Shown here in pieces: positions 6,237 through 6,774 of a stretch of DNA of 6,774 nt. How positions within the stretch are numbered: position 1 is the stretch's first letter; each line of letters opens with the position of its first letter. The notes beneath the pieces are model-generated. The model was not told the DNA's origin. It worked only from the letters and a program-made list of their open reading frames with translations, and made no database searches. The stretch is from Clostridia bacterium (lineage in GTDB: Bacteria; Bacillota; Clostridia; Peptostreptococcales; Anaerovoracaceae), in contig JAKSSQ010000097.1 of assembly GCA_024403005.1 (NCBI GenBank), positions 1 to 6,774 of the forward strand, read 5' to 3'. A program made the position numbers and the translations under genes.

Positions 6237-6257
6237 GAATAGTTGAAAGGCCTATGC

Positions 6258-6774
6258 CTACTTAAAGTAGTAATTTACTTCCCATCCTGGCAGGCAGTGG
6301 CTGTGGCGCAGGTAAACCTTGTAATCCGGGTTCAGTTCCAGCACCTGCAGCGGCAGCTTCCAGATGTCGTCCACCCTGTGGTAAGCCGACACGAGCATGC
6401 GGGGCTTGTAAGTCTTAATCGTCTGCGCAGCACCTGCAATTGCTTTGCTTTCCACGCCTTCCAGGTCCATTTTTATAAGGCTTACGGCTTCTCCGGGAGC
6501 ATCGCTTCCCTCGCGCCAGCCGAGCATATGGTCTACGCTGTCCGCGTGAACCAATTTGGTCTTATCCTGCAGGGAGCCTCTTCCGCCGCCCTTGGAGAAT
6601 TCGACCATTTCGTCTTTGTCGCTTACTGCCATGTTTATGAGCCTGCAGTGTTCCAGGCCTACAGTATTTTCGGAGAGCTTGCGGAAATTGCGTTCTTCCG
6701 GTTCGACTGCGTAGATTAAAGCCGGAGCTCCGCCTGCGTATTTTATGAATTCTTCTACGGTGTCACCAGTGTAG
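6258..6774 (-). CDS. FkbM-family SAM-dependent methyltransferase, N-terminus cut by window
   Basis: The frame is open from the right edge to the stop at 6258, giving 171 visible residues. They begin YTGDTVEEF, the tail of the glycine-rich SAM-binding loop (DxGAYxGDT in the family). Next comes YAVEPEERNFRKL (residues 21-33), with the acidic residue that normally contacts the SAM ribose. LIKMDLEGVESKAI (99-112) is the typical Methyltransf_21 (FkbM) signature IKxDxEGxE. The end, HCLPGWEVNYYF, also fits the family. An internal ATG at 6632 is not the start, because the SAM loop lies upstream of it. FkbM enzymes are usually O-methyltransferases acting on sugars, polyketides or other metabolites; the substrate here cannot be told. 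The missing part is probably 60-100 residues. The gene is separated from the ACT operon by 189 bp and is not obviously related to it in function. Confidence 0.85.
   Translation of the reverse strand, partial: YTGDTVEEFIKYAGGAPALIYAVEPEERNFRKLSENTVGLEHCRLINMAVSDKDEMVEFSKGGGRGSLQDKTKLVHADSVDHMLGWREGSDAPGEAVSLIKMDLEGVESKAIAGAAQTIKTYKPRMLVSAYHRVDDIWKLPLQVLELNPDYKVYLRHSHCLPGWEVNYYFK

Overview
The window looks like chromosomal DNA of an anaerobic Bacillota bacterium, most likely a clostridial lineage. This rests on the gene content: a V/A-type ATPase operon in the order known from Enterococcus hirae (ntpF-I-K-E-C) and an ACT-domain/UPF0210 pair known from streptococci and clostridia. AGGAGG-type ribosome binding sites, a sigma-A-like promoter and balanced GC also fit. 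No rRNA or marker gene is present, so the genus cannot be named. Every gene I can support lies on the minus strand, so the window reads from high to low coordinates.

Reading along the minus strand: (1) 6774-6258 holds the C-terminal part of an FkbM-type SAM-dependent methyltransferase, cut by the window edge. (2) 6257-6069 is a non-coding gap of about 190 bp. It contains a compact, G-rich, REP-like repeat module (6148-6236) and then a candidate promoter (6114-6142). (3) 6068-4432 is a two-gene operon: a small ACT-domain protein (UPF0237) followed 8 bp later by a UPF0210/'PFL family' protein. It ends in a clear intrinsic terminator at 4420-4381. (4) A good sigma-A promoter (4375-4347) then drives the V-type ATPase operon: ntpF (peripheral stalk, 4292-3978), ntpI (655-residue membrane stator, 3978-2011), ntpK (proteolipid rotor ring, 1971-1501), ntpE (peripheral stalk, 1474-878) and ntpC (central-stalk adaptor, 875 to beyond position 1). 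The remaining subunits (G, A, B, D in the enterococcal order) presumably continue past the left edge.

The ATPase genes together encode the membrane motor and stalks of a rotary ion pump. NtpK keeps the residues that bind Na+ in the E. hirae rotor ring, so a sodium-translocating enzyme is predicted. NtpI carries the expected arginine in its membrane half. Spacing is tight throughout: ntpF and ntpI overlap by one base in TAATG, and ntpC starts within a few bases of the ntpE stop. ntpF, and possibly ntpC, use non-ATG start codons.

Nothing here amounts to a clearly new system. The least explained parts are the REP-like module upstream of the ACT-domain gene and the function of the ACT/UPF0210 pair.
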